From NCBI GenBank assembly GCA_022511005.1, contig JAFLSJ010000009.1, positions 1 to 36,798 on the forward strand: a stretch of 36,798 bases of DNA, in the 5' to 3' direction. The position numbers were made by a program, and so were the translations under genes. The notes beneath the pieces were generated by a model. That model was not told the DNA's origin. It saw only the letters and a list, made by a program, of their open reading frames with translations, and ran no database searches. This document shows positions 7,809 through 17,892 of the stretch, piece by piece; within the stretch, counting starts at the first letter, position 1; each line of letters starts with the position of its first letter. This stretch comes from Ruminococcus sp. (lineage in GTDB: Bacteria > Bacillota > Clostridia > Oscillospirales > Acutalibacteraceae).

Positions 7809-7895
7809 ACAGTGTAGGGACAACCCTTGCGGTTGTCCGAAAATACAATTATACATTTTTTATTAGCGGACGACCGCAAGGGTCGCCCCTACTGT
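7809..7895. repeat. Palindromic repeat around ACCCTTGCGGT
   Basis: The arms 7809-7839 and 7867-7895 pair over about 28 bases, with a few mismatches, around a 27-base AT-rich loop. Each arm reads ACAGT(GT)AGGG...ACCCTTGCGGT.GTCCG inward. The arms are GC-rich against AT-rich surroundings. From memory, very similar GTAGGG...ACCCTTGCGGTCG strings recur between genes in gut Clostridia; I cannot run the search. The rest of the 7682-8080 gap holds the galU terminator and AT-rich sequence, with no further gene that I can support. Confidence 0.75.
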
Positions 7896-8080
7896 CTTCA
7901 AAAAATTTTAATATAACCTCTTAAGAAAGGTTGTTTTTATCAACATAATTATATTTATCAATAATTTTAACTTAAATTTTTTGTTCTTTTTTATGTTAGA
8001 TTTTACTTTACTTTGCAAATTAATTGAATTATAATAATACTAAGTATTTTTTACATTATTATGGATAAATAGGAGGATTT

Positions 8081-8350
8081 ATGAAAGCAGTTATTACAGT
8101 TATAGGTAAGGACAGTGTGGGAATTCTTGCTAAGGTTTCAAGTGCCTGTGCTGAAGTTGGAGTAAATGTTGTTGAGGTTACTCAGAGTGTACTTCAGGAT
8201 ATGTTTGCTATGATTATGCTGGTGGAGATTGAAAAATCTAATGTCAGCTTTGAACAGCTTAAAAACAATCTTAATCAAGTTGGTGAACAAACCAACACCA
8301 AAGTTCATATTATGCATGAAGATATTTTTAACAGTATGCATAAAATTTGA
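8081..8350 (+). CDS. ACT-domain protein (UPF0237)
   Basis: This 89-residue protein is a single ACT domain, a small-molecule (often amino acid) binding fold. It begins MKAVITVIGKDSVGILAKVS, with the Gly at the ligand-facing turn of ACT domains. AGGAGG lies five bases before the ATG. It sits 40 bases before the PFL-family gene. This ACT/PFL pair is widely conserved in Firmicutes, suggesting the ACT protein senses a metabolite for its partner. The ligand is not known. I see no strong promoter; a TATAAT at 8030-8035 lacks a good -35 box. Confidence 0.9.
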   Translation: MKAVITVIGKDSVGILAKVSSACAEVGVNVVEVTQSVLQDMFAMIMLVEIEKSNVSFEQLKNNLNQVGEQTNTKVHIMHEDIFNSMHKI

Positions 8351-8390
8351 TTATTGTTAAATTATAGCGAATTGAAAGGATTTTGATTTA

Positions 8391-9752
8391 ATGTTAGAAA
8401 CAAAAGACATTCTTGAAACTATCAATATGATTGACAATGAAAACCTTGATGTGCGTACTGTTACTATGGGAATTTCACTACTTGATTGTCTTGATGAAGA
8501 TATTGATAAGTCTGCAAATAAGGTATACGATAAAATTTGCAGATATGCAAAGGATTTAGTTAAAACAGGAGAAGATATTGAAAAGGAATACGGTATTCCG
8601 ATTATTAACAAGAGAATTTCCGTTACCCCTATCGGTATGGTTGCCGCTCCATGCCAGAGCAAAAATGTTGTTAAATTTGCAAAGGCTCTTGACAAGGCCG
8701 CCGATACTTTAGGTGTAAACTTTATAGGCGGTTATTCTGCTTTGGTTCAAAAGGGCTTTGCCGCAGGCGATTATGCTTTAATTGAAAGTATCCCTGAGGC
8801 GCTGAGCGTTACGGAAAAGGTTTGCTCTTCCGTAAACGTTGGCTCTACTAAAGCAGGTATAAATATGGATGCAGTTAAAATGATGGGTAAAATAGTTAAA
8901 GATACCGCTGTTAAAACTGCTGACAGAGACTGCATAGGTGCTGCAAAGCTTGTTGTTTTTTGCAACGCTCCCGAGGATAACCCTTTTATGGCAGGTGCTT
9001 TTCACGGTGTAGGTGAAGCTGACTGCGTAATAAATGTAGGTGTATCCGGTCCGGGTGTTGTAAGAGCCGCTCTTGCAAAGGACGGTCACGGCAAGGACAT
9101 TGCCGAAATGGCAGAAATGATTAAGAAAACTGCCTTTAAAATTACAAGAATGGGACAATTGGTTGCAAGAGAAGCCTCCAAAAGACTTTGTGTTCCATTT
9201 GGTATTGTTGATTTATCCTTAGCACCTACTCCTGCCGTTGGCGACAGTGTTGCATATATTTTAGAAGAAATGGGACTTGAAAGCTGTGGCTGTCACGGTA
9301 CTACCGCTGCTCTTGCCCTTTTAAATGACGCAGTAAAAAAAGGCGGCGTTATGGCGTCTTCTCATGTAGGAGGACTGAGCGGTGCATTTATCCCCGTTTC
9401 TGAGGACGCAGGTATGATTGCCGCCGCAGAAAAAGGCACTCTTGATATTACAAAGCTGGAAGCTATGACCTCTGTTTGCTCTGTGGGACTTGATATGATA
9501 GCAGTACCGGGCGATATTACCCCTGAAACTATTTCTGCTATTATTGCCGACGAAGCCGCAATTGGAATGGTAAACACAAAAACAACTGCCGTAAGGCTTA
9601 TTCCTGCTATCGGTAAAAAAGCAGGCGAAACTCTTGAATTCGGCGGTTTATTAGGAACTGCTCCAATAATGCCTATCAGAGAGGGTTCTCCTAAAGAGTT
9701 TATTCAAAGAGGCGGAAGACTGCCTTCTCCTTTACAAGCACTAAAGAATTGA
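8391..9752 (+). CDS. PFL family protein (UPF0210, DUF711)
   Basis: The 453-residue protein matches the UPF0210/DUF711 family, structurally related to pyruvate formate-lyase and ribonucleotide reductase barrels, but its reaction is unknown. Conserved stretches include [33 protein letters not shown] and [19 protein letters not shown]. Glycine and cysteine are frequent ([13 protein letters not shown]). The start has GAAAGGATTTT upstream. It is coupled to the ACT gene and stands 61 bases before the V-ATPase operon, in the same direction and with no terminator between, so read-through is plausible. Confidence 0.92.
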   Translation: MLETKDILETINMIDNENLDVRTVTMGISLLDCLDEDIDKSANKVYDKICRYAKDLVKTGEDIEKEYGIPIINKRISVTPIGMVAAPCQSKNVVKFAKALDKAADTLGVNFIGGYSALVQKGFAAGDYALIESIPEALSVTEKVCSSVNVGSTKAGINMDAVKMMGKIVKDTAVKTADRDCIGAAKLVVFCNAPEDNPFMAGAFHGVGEADCVINVGVSGPGVVRAALAKDGHGKDIAEMAEMIKKTAFKITRMGQLVAREASKRLCVPFGIVDLSLAPTPAVGDSVAYILEEMGLESCGCHGTTAALALLNDAVKKGGVMASSHVGGLSGAFIPVSEDAGMIAAAEKGTLDITKLEAMTSVCSVGLDMIAVPGDITPETISAIIADEAAIGMVNTKTTAVRLIPAIGKKAGETLEFGGLLGTAPIMPIREGSPKEFIQRGGRLPSPLQALKN

Positions 9753-9813
9753 TTTTCTGATATATTTTATTGTATTTTTCATATTTATCTTTATCTTATT
9801 TGGAGGTGTTTTT

Positions 9814-10122
9814 GTGGAAGATATGATTAAAAAAGTTGTGGAAATGGACGAAAAGGCCAGAGAACTTGAAGCACAAACACAACAGGAAAAAATAAACATT
9901 AAGGAAGAAATTGAGGCTCAAAGACAAAAAGTCTATAATGATTACATTGAAAAAGCAAGAATAAGAGCAAAGAAAAATGACGAGCTTGCAAGGCAAAAGG
10001 CTGATGAAAATCTTGCAAAGGCTACTGAAAAGCACAAGGAAATGATGTTAAAACTCAAAGAGCAATTTGACTCAAACTGTGATAAATGGGTTCAGGAGCT
10101 TTTTGAACGAGTAACAGAATAA
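9814..10122 (+). CDS. ntpF: V-type ATPase peripheral-stalk subunit G/H
   Basis: The 102-residue protein is almost wholly charged coiled coil (Lys, Glu, Gln and Ala heptads from about 10 to 90) with no membrane span. This is the form of the stator subunit (NtpF in Enterococcus, G/H elsewhere) that pairs with subunit E to hold the catalytic head. The GTG start has GGAGGTG seven bases upstream. It is the first gene of the ATPase cluster, 37 bases before subunit C. Sequence identity in this subunit is low across bacteria, so the call rests on shape and position. Confidence 0.8.
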   Translation: MEDMIKKVVEMDEKARELEAQTQQEKINIKEEIEAQRQKVYNDYIEKARIRAKKNDELARQKADENLAKATEKHKEMMLKLKEQFDSNCDKWVQELFERVTE

Positions 10123-10159
10123 ATATACACAAACCAAAATAATATGGGAGGTGTGTGTA

Positions 10160-11200
10160 ATGGCTAACAGCACATCAAATGCAGTAATGGCTAAAGCAAG
10201 AGCCAAATACGGAAAAAGGCTCAAAGCAAAAGATTATAAAAATCTTTTAGGGTGCAAATCTGTTGCTGAGGTTATGTCTTATTTAAAAAGCTATACACAC
10301 TATGGAACTGCTCTTAAAGAAGTTAACGAACATGATGTGCATAGAGGTATGCTTGAAAAGCTTTTACAGCAAAAGCTTTTCTATGAATTTTCTTCCCTTT
10401 GCAGTTATGAAACAAGCATCGGTGCAACTTTTTCTACTTATATTACAAGAAGAATTGAAGTTAAGCTGTTAATGGATTATCTTACACTTATCAACTCCAA
10501 TTCGGCAGAAGAATTTATTTTTACTATTCCTGCTTATTTTGAAAAGCACGCAAGTTTAAATCTTACGCTTCTTGCAAAAGCTAAAGATTATGATGATATT
10601 TTAGGTGTACTTGAAAAATCTCCTTATTATTCTATTCTTTCTAAGTACAGACCTGACGAAGTGGGCAGACTTCCCCTTGCTGAAATTGAAAATGAGCTTT
10701 ACACCTTTGTTTTCAAAGGACTTTACAACGGAATTGAAAAAAACTGCCCTAAAAATGAAAAAAACGAGCTTTTATCTTTTTTCAACACAATTCTTGATTA
10801 TCAGAATTTTATCAGAATAATAAGACTTAAAAAATATTATAATATGTCTCCCGGAGAAATAAAGGACAATCTTCTCCCCTTCGGCTCCCTTAAAAAACAT
10901 CAAATTGACGAGCTGTGCAATGCTGAAGATTCAAGGACTGCTTTTTCTATAATGAGTTCCTTTAAGCAGGGAGTATATATTAAAAAGACAAGCTACTTTT
11001 ACACAGGAAGTCTTGTTGAAAAGGTTAAATACAAAAATGCGGTTAAAAATATTTATTATTCAAGCAGTCCTGCGGCTGTTATGATAGCTTATATGTTTGC
11101 AACCGAAACTGAGCTTGCCAACATTACCTGTCTTATCGAGGGAACCAGATATAATGTTGACAGTAAAAAAATAGAATCTCTGCTGATTTATCAGAACTGA
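10160..11200 (+). CDS. ntpC: V-type ATPase subunit C
   Basis: Subunit C (eukaryotic d) is the cytoplasmic socket joining the central stalk to the K ring. The 346-residue all-helical protein begins MANSTSNAVMAKARAKYGKRL and has family features such as YLKSYTHYGTAL and DYQNFIRIIRLKKYYNMS. The frame is open from a GTG at 10151, but GGGAGGTG is correctly spaced for the ATG at 10160. It sits between the G/H-type gene and subunit I, as expected for a rotary ATPase operon. Confidence 0.92.
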   Translation: MANSTSNAVMAKARAKYGKRLKAKDYKNLLGCKSVAEVMSYLKSYTHYGTALKEVNEHDVHRGMLEKLLQQKLFYEFSSLCSYETSIGATFSTYITRRIEVKLLMDYLTLINSNSAEEFIFTIPAYFEKHASLNLTLLAKAKDYDDILGVLEKSPYYSILSKYRPDEVGRLPLAEIENELYTFVFKGLYNGIEKNCPKNEKNELLSFFNTILDYQNFIRIIRLKKYYNMSPGEIKDNLLPFGSLKKHQIDELCNAEDSRTAFSIMSSFKQGVYIKKTSYFYTGSLVEKVKYKNAVKNIYYSSSPAAVMIAYMFATETELANITCLIEGTRYNVDSKKIESLLIYQN

Positions 11201-11239
11201 TACAGAGATTTATGATATTATTAAAAAGGGGTGATTTAT

Positions 11240-13183
11240 ATGGCTGTTGCTGATATTAAACTTATAAGCATAGTAGGTCTTACAAAATACCTCAATAATG
11301 TAGTTGATATTTTAGGGAAATCCAAGGTTTTTCATCCTGACGAGGTTGCAGAATTTTATTCTGACACAAAAAACTTTCAGCATATACCAAACAAAAACAA
11401 CTATGCCGAAATCTTAGGCGAATTAAAGGCTTCTCTTGAAGCCGCCAAATTCCCTTTAAGCTATGTTGATGTAGATGATTTTAATCCTACTGATGATGTT
11501 TTGAAGGTTTATGTTAATAAGGTTTCTCAAGAAATCGGTGCATTGATTGACGATGTGGCACATGCCAGAATGAAGGTTAATGAGTGTAAACAGAATATCC
11601 TTCAATCCGAACATTTTATAGGGCTTGATGTTAAAATAGAATCTCTGCTGACCTGTAAATATGTTAAGGCTTATTTCGGAAGGCTTCCAAAATCAAGTTA
11701 TAACAAGCTTTCCAACTATGAAAATAATCCTTTTGTCAATTTCTTTGTTTGCTCTGAAGAAGCAAATTATCTCTGGGGTGTTTATATTACTCCTCTTAAT
11801 AAAGAAAAGGACATTAACAGGATTTTCTCCGGTCTTTATTTTGAACAGTGTGATATTACAGGGCTTGAAGATACGCCCGAGAATTTTCATCAGAAGTTAA
11901 TATACGACCTGCCTTCTTATGAAAGCAAATTAAAAATTGCCGAAGGTAGACTTGAAAAATACAAGGCTGATAATAAAGAGAGTATATTAAAATATTATAC
12001 TAAACTTGAAGAACTCAACCTTTTCTCTGTAATTAAGGGAAAGGCTTTACAGCATAAAAAGCAAGGCTTTTGTATTGTAGGCTGGGTGCCCGACAAAGAT
12101 GTTGAAGGATTGGTAAAAAACCTTAACGGCATAGAAAGCATTGAAGTTGAACTTTCAAACGGAAAAGAGGAGTTAAGACATTCCCCTCCCGTTAAGTTAA
12201 AAAACAACTTCCTTACAAAACCATTTGAGTTTTACACCGAAATGTTCGGCACTCCCAGATACAACGAAATCGATCCTACCCCCTTTGTTGCATTAACTTA
12301 TGTTGTTCTTTTCGGAATAATGTTTGCTGATTTAGGTCATGGAATTGTGTTGAGTATTGCAGGCTTTTTAATGTGGAAGCTTAAAAAAATGGCTATCGGT
12401 AAAATTCTTGTCCCCTGCGGTATAACATCAGCATTGTTCGGATGCGTATTCGGAAGTGTTTTCGGATATGAACATCTGCTTGACCCAATATATAACGCTT
12501 TATTTGGATTAGAGGAAAAACCTATTGAAGTTATGGAACCCTCTATGACAAACACGATCATTTATTCAGCTGTAGGAATCGGTATTACTCTTTTGATTGT
12601 TGCAATGATACTTGGAGTTTACTCTTCCTTTAAGCAGAAAAATATAGGAGAAGCTATTTTCGGTGTAAACGGAATATGCGGTATAGTTTTTTACGGTGCT
12701 TTAGTTGCAGGCATTGTATGTCAGTTGCTTTTAGGTATTCCTGTTCTTACTTTACCATATGTATTATTATTGATTATTTTACCCCTTTTACTGCTTTATT
12801 TAAGAGAACCTCTTATTAAACTTGCAAACGGAAACAAAAACTGGAAGCCTGAAAAATGGGGCGAATTTTTAGTTGATAATTTCTTTGAACTTTTTGAAGT
12901 TCTTTTAAGCTATGTTACTAACACAATGAGCTTTCTGAGAGTTGGCGCTTTCGTTCTTGTTCACGCAGGTATGATGCAGGTTGTGTTTGTACTTGCAGAA
13001 ATGTGCGGAGGACCTGCATATTGGGTCATTGTTGTACTTGGTAACTTCTTTGTATTGGGACTTGAAGCACTTCTTGTTGCAATTCAGGTATTGAGACTTG
13101 AATATTATGAAATGTTCAGCCGTTTTTATATCGGCGACGGCAGACCCTATGAGCCAATCAGACTTCAAAATAAAAACTCGTAA
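11240..13183 (+). CDS. ntpI: V-type ATPase membrane subunit I (a-type)
   Basis: Subunit I forms the ion half-channels beside the K ring and anchors the stator. The 647-residue protein has a soluble N-terminal half (about 1-345) rich in coiled coil and a membrane half of about seven to eight spans. The second half contains PTPFVALTYVVLFGIMFADL, a hallmark of the family, and SYVTNTMSFLRVGAFVLVHA with the buried Arg needed for ion transfer. The ATG at 11240 is preceded by AAAGGGGTG; an in-frame GTG at 11231 is part of that site. The length is normal for the family. Confidence 0.95.
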   Translation: MAVADIKLISIVGLTKYLNNVVDILGKSKVFHPDEVAEFYSDTKNFQHIPNKNNYAEILGELKASLEAAKFPLSYVDVDDFNPTDDVLKVYVNKVSQEIGALIDDVAHARMKVNECKQNILQSEHFIGLDVKIESLLTCKYVKAYFGRLPKSSYNKLSNYENNPFVNFFVCSEEANYLWGVYITPLNKEKDINRIFSGLYFEQCDITGLEDTPENFHQKLIYDLPSYESKLKIAEGRLEKYKADNKESILKYYTKLEELNLFSVIKGKALQHKKQGFCIVGWVPDKDVEGLVKNLNGIESIEVELSNGKEELRHSPPVKLKNNFLTKPFEFYTEMFGTPRYNEIDPTPFVALTYVVLFGIMFADLGHGIVLSIAGFLMWKLKKMAIGKILVPCGITSALFGCVFGSVFGYEHLLDPIYNALFGLEEKPIEVMEPSMTNTIIYSAVGIGITLLIVAMILGVYSSFKQKNIGEAIFGVNGICGIVFYGALVAGIVCQLLLGIPVLTLPYVLLLIILPLLLLYLREPLIKLANGNKNWKPEKWGEFLVDNFFELFEVLLSYVTNTMSFLRVGAFVLVHAGMMQVVFVLAEMCGGPAYWVIVVLGNFFVLGLEALLVAIQVLRLEYYEMFSRFYIGDGRPYEPIRLQNKNS

Positions 13184-13262
13184 TCTATATAATTTATATT
13201 AAATATTAATTTAATATGTTCTTATAAAAAAGTTAAAAATATTTTTATTGGAGGAATTTATT

Positions 13263-13685
13263 ATGACTATTTTTGATTTTTTATTGTTAGCTTTACCTGT
13301 AGTATTTCTTGTTCTTTCTGTTGTTATTGCAACAAAGGCATTCCAAAAAGGTAAAAGCCCTAAAAAAACCGTATATATGCAGCTTGCTTCTTTCTGCGCT
13401 GTATTTGCTCTTTGCTTCATCTTCCCTATCTTTGCAAACGCTGCTGAAACAACGGCTTCAACAGGCGGAGATTTAGGCTTCGGTTTAATCGGTGCAGGTA
13501 TTGCAACAGGTCTTTCCTGTATCGGCGGCGGTATTGCCGTTGGCGGTGCTGCTCCTGCGGCTATCGGCGCTACAAGTGAAGATCCTAAAAACTTCGGTAA
13601 ATCTATGATTTTCGTTGCTCTTGGCGAAGGCTGTGCGCTTTACGGTTTGCTTATCTCTATTATGATTCTTTCACAATTAGGCTAA
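13263..13685 (+). CDS. ntpK: V-type ATPase rotor ring subunit K (c-type)
   Basis: The 140-residue hydrophobic protein forms the ion-translocating ring. The C-terminal hairpin (about 74-136) is the classical glycine-rich c-subunit unit, with GIATGLSCIGGGIAVGGAA and the essential acidic residue Glu122 in FVALGEGCALYG. The N-terminal half has two hydrophobic stretches (about 3-23 and 39-58) ending in FANAAE, with no membrane carboxylate. It could be a mute first hairpin or could contain a signal-like sequence cut after ANA. The Glu is not flanked by Gln, Ser or Thr ligands as in sodium rings, which hints at proton coupling. GGAGG stands before the ATG. Confidence 0.93.
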   Translation: MTIFDFLLLALPVVFLVLSVVIATKAFQKGKSPKKTVYMQLASFCAVFALCFIFPIFANAAETTASTGGDLGFGLIGAGIATGLSCIGGGIAVGGAAPAAIGATSEDPKNFGKSMIFVALGEGCALYGLLISIMILSQLG

Positions 13686-13718
13686 TTACATTAAAACAAT
13701 CTGTAAGGATATGTTAAT

Positions 13719-14030
13719 ATGAAATTTTATCTTATCAGTGACAATGTTGATACATTGATGGGTATGCGCCTTGCAGGAATTGAAGGCGTTGTTGTCCATA
13801 AAGATGAAGAAGTTAGAGCTGAGCTTCAAAAGGCTATGGATATGCCTGATGTTGCAGTTATACTTATGACAGAAACGCTTGTAACTCTTTGTCCGGAACT
13901 TATTTACGATTTAAAGCTTAACAGAAAACAACCGCTTATTGTTGAAATTCCTGACAGACACGGCAACGGCAGAACTAAAGACAGTATTACCAAGTATGTT
14001 CAGGATGCTATCGGAGTTAATCTCGATTAA
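13719..14030 (+). CDS. ntpG: V-type ATPase subunit F (central stalk)
   Basis: The 103-residue Rossmann-like protein begins MKFYLISDNVDTLMGMRLAG, typical of archaeal/bacterial V-ATPase F subunits (NtpG in Enterococcus). It binds subunit D in the rotor. AAGGATATG lies before the ATG, and the C-terminal region KDSITKYVQDAIGV is the usual final helix. It sits 33 bases after the K gene and 37 before subunit E. Confidence 0.93.
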   Translation: MKFYLISDNVDTLMGMRLAGIEGVVVHKDEEVRAELQKAMDMPDVAVILMTETLVTLCPELIYDLKLNRKQPLIVEIPDRHGNGRTKDSITKYVQDAIGVNLD

Positions 14031-14067
14031 AAAATATTGCATAAACTAAGATTAAGAGGGTATTTAT

Positions 14068-14658
14068 ATGAATGATGCCAAAACAAATAACTTTTTAAAT
14101 GCCATTCAAAAATATGCTGATAAGCAAAAGCAGGATATGCAGCAGGAAATTGAAACCTTTAAGGCTGAAGAAATGAAAAAAGCCGAGGATGAAGGTCTTA
14201 AAGCAGCTTACGATATTATCCACAAAGAAATGGAAAACAATAAAACAGTTATTACAAGAGAGTTTGCTAAAAAAGAAAAGGAAAGTCAGGACGAACTTTT
14301 TCTTGAAAGAGCAAAAATGATGCAGACTGTTTTTGATAAAACTACTGAGAAGCTTATTGCTTATACTTCTACTGAGGAATATAAAAACAAGCTTACCCTA
14401 CAGGCACAAAATATCGCAAAGCTTTTTGGCAATAAAAGTTGTATTATATACATTAACGAAAAAGACAGAAATTTTGCAAATCAGCTTCAGGATTGTTTCG
14501 GCGGAGAAACTCAGGTTAAAGCAACTCCTGAAATTAAAATCGGCGGAATTAAGGTTTACTGTGAGGAAATGAATATTATTGCTGACGAAACCTTAGACAG
14601 CAAGCTTCAGGATCAAAGACAATGGTTTACCGAAAACTCCGGTTTAAAGGTAGTCTAA
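14068..14658 (+). CDS. ntpE: V-type ATPase subunit E (peripheral stalk)
   Basis: The 196-residue protein has a long charged coiled coil in the first half (about 10-110, rich in Lys, Glu and Gln) and a compact C-terminal alpha/beta domain ending in KIGGIKVYCEEMNIIADETL. This is the layout of subunit E, which pairs with the G/H-type stator and grips the top of the catalytic head. AGAGGG lies upstream of the ATG. It immediately precedes subunit A by 36 bases. Confidence 0.9.
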   Translation: MNDAKTNNFLNAIQKYADKQKQDMQQEIETFKAEEMKKAEDEGLKAAYDIIHKEMENNKTVITREFAKKEKESQDELFLERAKMMQTVFDKTTEKLIAYTSTEEYKNKLTLQAQNIAKLFGNKSCIIYINEKDRNFANQLQDCFGGETQVKATPEIKIGGIKVYCEEMNIIADETLDSKLQDQRQWFTENSGLKVV

Positions 14659-14694
14659 TTAACTTTAATTGCAGAAAAAGAGATGGTTTTACAT

Positions 14695-16449
14695 ATGAAT
14701 AACTATAAAATTTTTGGTATCAACGGTCCGGTTGTTACAGTAAAAGGTCCTACTGAGTTTCAGATGATGGAAATGGTTTATGTGGGAAAAGAAAAGCTTG
14801 TAGGCGAAATCATCGGAATTACTGACGAAGCCACTACAATTCAGGTTTACGAAGAAACAACAGGCTTAAAACCCGGAGACCCTGTTGAGGGTACCGGCGC
14901 ACCTATGAATGTTCTTTTAGGACCGGGAATCATTGATAATATTTTTGATGGTATTGAAAGACCTCTTGCGGCTATTGAAGAGCAGGCAGGAGCATTTATC
15001 AGCAGAGGTTCAGCTGTATCTGCTCTTGACGATGAAAAGCTATGGGATGTTACCTTAAAAATAAAAGTTGGTGATGAATTAAAAGGCGGAGATATTTACG
15101 CTACCCTGCCTGAAACTCCTATTATTGAACACAGGCTTATGGTACATCCTGATTTAAATGGTGTTGTTACTAAGGTTATGCCAAACGGCAAATACAAACT
15201 TTTTGATACAATTGCCGTAATTAAAGATGATTTAGGCGCTCTACACAACCTTACTCTTTGTCAGAAATGGCCTATTAGAACCTCAAGACCTGTTAAAGAA
15301 AGACTTTCTCCTACTGTTCCCCTTATTACGGGACAGAGAGTTATTGATACCCTGTTTCCTATTGCAAAAGGCGGTGCGGCGGCAATTCCGGGCGGATTCG
15401 GCACAGGTAAAACTATGACCCAGCATCAGCTTGCAAAATGGTGTGACGCTGATATTATCATTTATGTAGGCTGCGGTGAACGCGGTAATGAAATGAGTCA
15501 GGTTCTTGACGAATTTTCAGAGCTTATTGACCCTAAATCTCAAAGACCTATGACCGACAGAACCGTTCTTATTGCCAATACTTCAAATATGCCTGTTGCC
15601 GCTCGTGAAGCTTCAATTTATACAGGCATTACTCTTGCTGAATATTACAGGGATATGGGCTATCATGTTGCTATGATGGCTGACTCTACCTCCCGTTGGG
15701 CGGAGGCTTTAAGAGAAATTTCAGGACGACTTGAAGAAATGCCTGCGGAGGAAGGTTTCCCTGCTTATCTTCCCTCTCGACTTGCTGAATTTTACGAAAG
15801 AGCAGGAAGAATTACATCTCTATGCGAATCTGAGGGTTCTGTAACACTTATTGGTGCAGTATCTCCCCAAGGTTCTGACTTCTCCGAGCCTGTTACTCAA
15901 AACACCAAGCGTTTCACAAGATGCTTCTGGGCACTTGATAAATCTCTTGCTTATGCCCGTCATTATCCTGCAATTAACTGGATTGACAGCTACAGTGAAT
16001 ATTTTAATGACCTTGACCCTTGGTTTGAAGAAAATCAGGGTGAGGATTTTGTAAAATACCGTACAAAAATTGCAGCATTGCTTCAGGAAGAAAATCAGCT
16101 TATGGAAATTGTTAAGCTTATCGGCTCAGATGTATTGCCTGACGATCAAAAGCTTGTAATTGAAACTGCAAGAGTTATTCGTGTTGGATTTTTACAGCAA
16201 AACGCTTTTCACGCTGATGATACCTATGTTCCCCTTGAAAAACAAAGACTGATGATGAAAACCATACTTCATATGCATAAAAAATCTAAAAAGATTATTT
16301 CTGCGGAAATTCCTATTTCTAAAATTCTGCAACTTGGATTGTTTGATAAACTTACAAAAATGAAATATGATATTCCAAACACCAAGCCTGAAATGTTTGA
16401 CGAATACATTGCAGATATCGACAAACAGCTTGACTCAATAATGCAATAA
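14695..16449 (+). CDS. ntpA: V-type ATPase catalytic subunit A
   Basis: Subunit A hydrolyses or makes ATP. The protein has about 584 residues. Its P-loop, GGFGTGKT, is at 233-240. [20 protein letters not shown] and the preceding SRWAEA are catalytic-subunit signatures. The long non-homologous insert typical of A (about 90-190) is present, with [18 protein letters not shown]. Two ATGs compete: 14683 has almost no space for a ribosome site, whereas 14695 has GAGATGG eight bases upstream and gives [12 protein letters not shown], which aligns with other A subunits. Subunit B follows after 13 bases. Confidence 0.97.
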   Translation: MNNYKIFGINGPVVTVKGPTEFQMMEMVYVGKEKLVGEIIGITDEATTIQVYEETTGLKPGDPVEGTGAPMNVLLGPGIIDNIFDGIERPLAAIEEQAGAFISRGSAVSALDDEKLWDVTLKIKVGDELKGGDIYATLPETPIIEHRLMVHPDLNGVVTKVMPNGKYKLFDTIAVIKDDLGALHNLTLCQKWPIRTSRPVKERLSPTVPLITGQRVIDTLFPIAKGGAAAIPGGFGTGKTMTQHQLAKWCDADIIIYVGCGERGNEMSQVLDEFSELIDPKSQRPMTDRTVLIANTSNMPVAAREASIYTGITLAEYYRDMGYHVAMMADSTSRWAEALREISGRLEEMPAEEGFPAYLPSRLAEFYERAGRITSLCESEGSVTLIGAVSPQGSDFSEPVTQNTKRFTRCFWALDKSLAYARHYPAINWIDSYSEYFNDLDPWFEENQGEDFVKYRTKIAALLQEENQLMEIVKLIGSDVLPDDQKLVIETARVIRVGFLQQNAFHADDTYVPLEKQRLMMKTILHMHKKSKKIISAEIPISKILQLGLFDKLTKMKYDIPNTKPEMFDEYIADIDKQLDSIMQ

Positions 16450-16462
16450 GGAGGGAAACGCA

Positions 16463-17854
16463 ATGATTATAGAATATGTAGGCGTTAAGGAAATTAACGG
16501 CTCTCTGATTGTTATTGACGGTGTAAAGGGCGTTTCCTATGAGGAAATTGTTGACATTAAGCTTGAAAACGGAACTACAAGACAAGGCCGTGTTGTTCAG
16601 ATTGAGGGTGAGCGAATTGTTGTTCAGGTATTTGAAGGCACAAGACAAATAAGCCTTAAAAATGCTCAAACAAGACTTACCGGCCATCCTATGGAAATGC
16701 CTTTGTCCCCTGAAATTATGGGTAGAGTTTTAGACGGTGCAGGCAGACCTATTGACGGTTTGGGAGATATCTTCCCTGTTAAAAAGGCGGATATTAACGG
16801 TACGCCAATTAATCCTGTTTCCCGTGTTTATCCTAAAAACTACATTAATACGGGTATTTCATCTATTGATACTCTTATGACTCTTATCAGAGGTCAAAAG
16901 CTCCCAATCTTTTCAGGCTCAGGTATGAAACACAACGATTTAGCTGTTCAGATTGTAAGACAGGCTAAAATTACAGGTGCTGACAGCAGTAACTTCGGCG
17001 TTGTATTTGCGGCTATGGGCGTTCAGAAAGACGTTGCAGACTATTTCAGAAAATCCTTTGAAGAAAGCGGAGTACTTTCTCATGTAGTAATGCTTTTAAA
17101 TCTTTCTAACGATCCTATTATTGAAAGAACGCTTACTCCAAGATGTGCTTTGACTATTGCTGAATACCTCGCTTTTGAGCTTGATATGCACATTCTTGTT
17201 ATTATGACAGATATGACTTCTTATGCCGAGGCACTTCGAGAATTTAGTTCATCTAAAGGTGAAATTCCCGGCAGAAAGGGATATCCCGGTTACTTATATT
17301 CCGACCTTGCTTCTCTTTATGAGCGTGCAGGTATGATTAAAAACCATTCGGGTTCTGTTACTCAGATTCCAATTTTAACAATGCCTAACGATGATATTAC
17401 TCATCCTATCCCCGACCTTACGGGATATATTACTGAGGGTCAGATTGTTCTTGACCGTAACATACAAGGACAGGGACTTTATCCGCCTGTTAATGTATTG
17501 CCCTCTCTTTCCCGTTTGATGAAAGACGGTATCGGTGACGGCTACACAAGAGCAGACCACTCTCCCCTTGCAAACCAGCTTTTCGCTTCTTATGCAAAGG
17601 TTATTGACGCCCGTTCACTTGCTTCTGTTATCGGTGAGGAGGAGCTTTCTCCTAACGATAAAAAGTATATTGAATTCGGCAGACTGTTTGAGGAGAGATT
17701 TATTAATCAGGGCTTTAATGAAAACAGAACTATTGAACAAAGCCTTGATTTGGGCTGGGAATTGCTCGGTCACTTGCCTAAGGCTGAGCTTGACCGTGTT
17801 GACGACGCTATACTTGATAAGTATTATGTTGACAGAACTGATGAAAATAATTAA
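16463..17854 (+). CDS. ntpB: V-type ATPase non-catalytic subunit B
   Basis: The 463-residue protein is the non-catalytic partner alternating with A in the head. It has the usual B-subunit segment [13 protein letters not shown] in place of a working P-loop, plus [20 protein letters not shown] and the central TRCxL-like region [28 protein letters not shown] stands seven bases before the ATG. The following subunit D gene begins 38 bases later, with its ribosome site inside the spacer. Confidence 0.97.
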   Translation: MIIEYVGVKEINGSLIVIDGVKGVSYEEIVDIKLENGTTRQGRVVQIEGERIVVQVFEGTRQISLKNAQTRLTGHPMEMPLSPEIMGRVLDGAGRPIDGLGDIFPVKKADINGTPINPVSRVYPKNYINTGISSIDTLMTLIRGQKLPIFSGSGMKHNDLAVQIVRQAKITGADSSNFGVVFAAMGVQKDVADYFRKSFEESGVLSHVVMLLNLSNDPIIERTLTPRCALTIAEYLAFELDMHILVIMTDMTSYAEALREFSSSKGEIPGRKGYPGYLYSDLASLYERAGMIKNHSGSVTQIPILTMPNDDITHPIPDLTGYITEGQIVLDRNIQGQGLYPPVNVLPSLSRLMKDGIGDGYTRADHSPLANQLFASYAKVIDARSLASVIGEEELSPNDKKYIEFGRLFEERFINQGFNENRTIEQSLDLGWELLGHLPKAELDRVDDAILDKYYVDRTDENN

Positions 17855-17892
17855 TTTATCATATACTAAACACCGAAAGGGTGAATACTTTA

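Noticed and set aside
8008-8035. Promoter for the ACT gene (TTACTT, 16 bases, TATAAT)
   Set aside because: The -10 box is good but the -35 box matches only two of six bases; in AT-rich DNA this is too weak to list.
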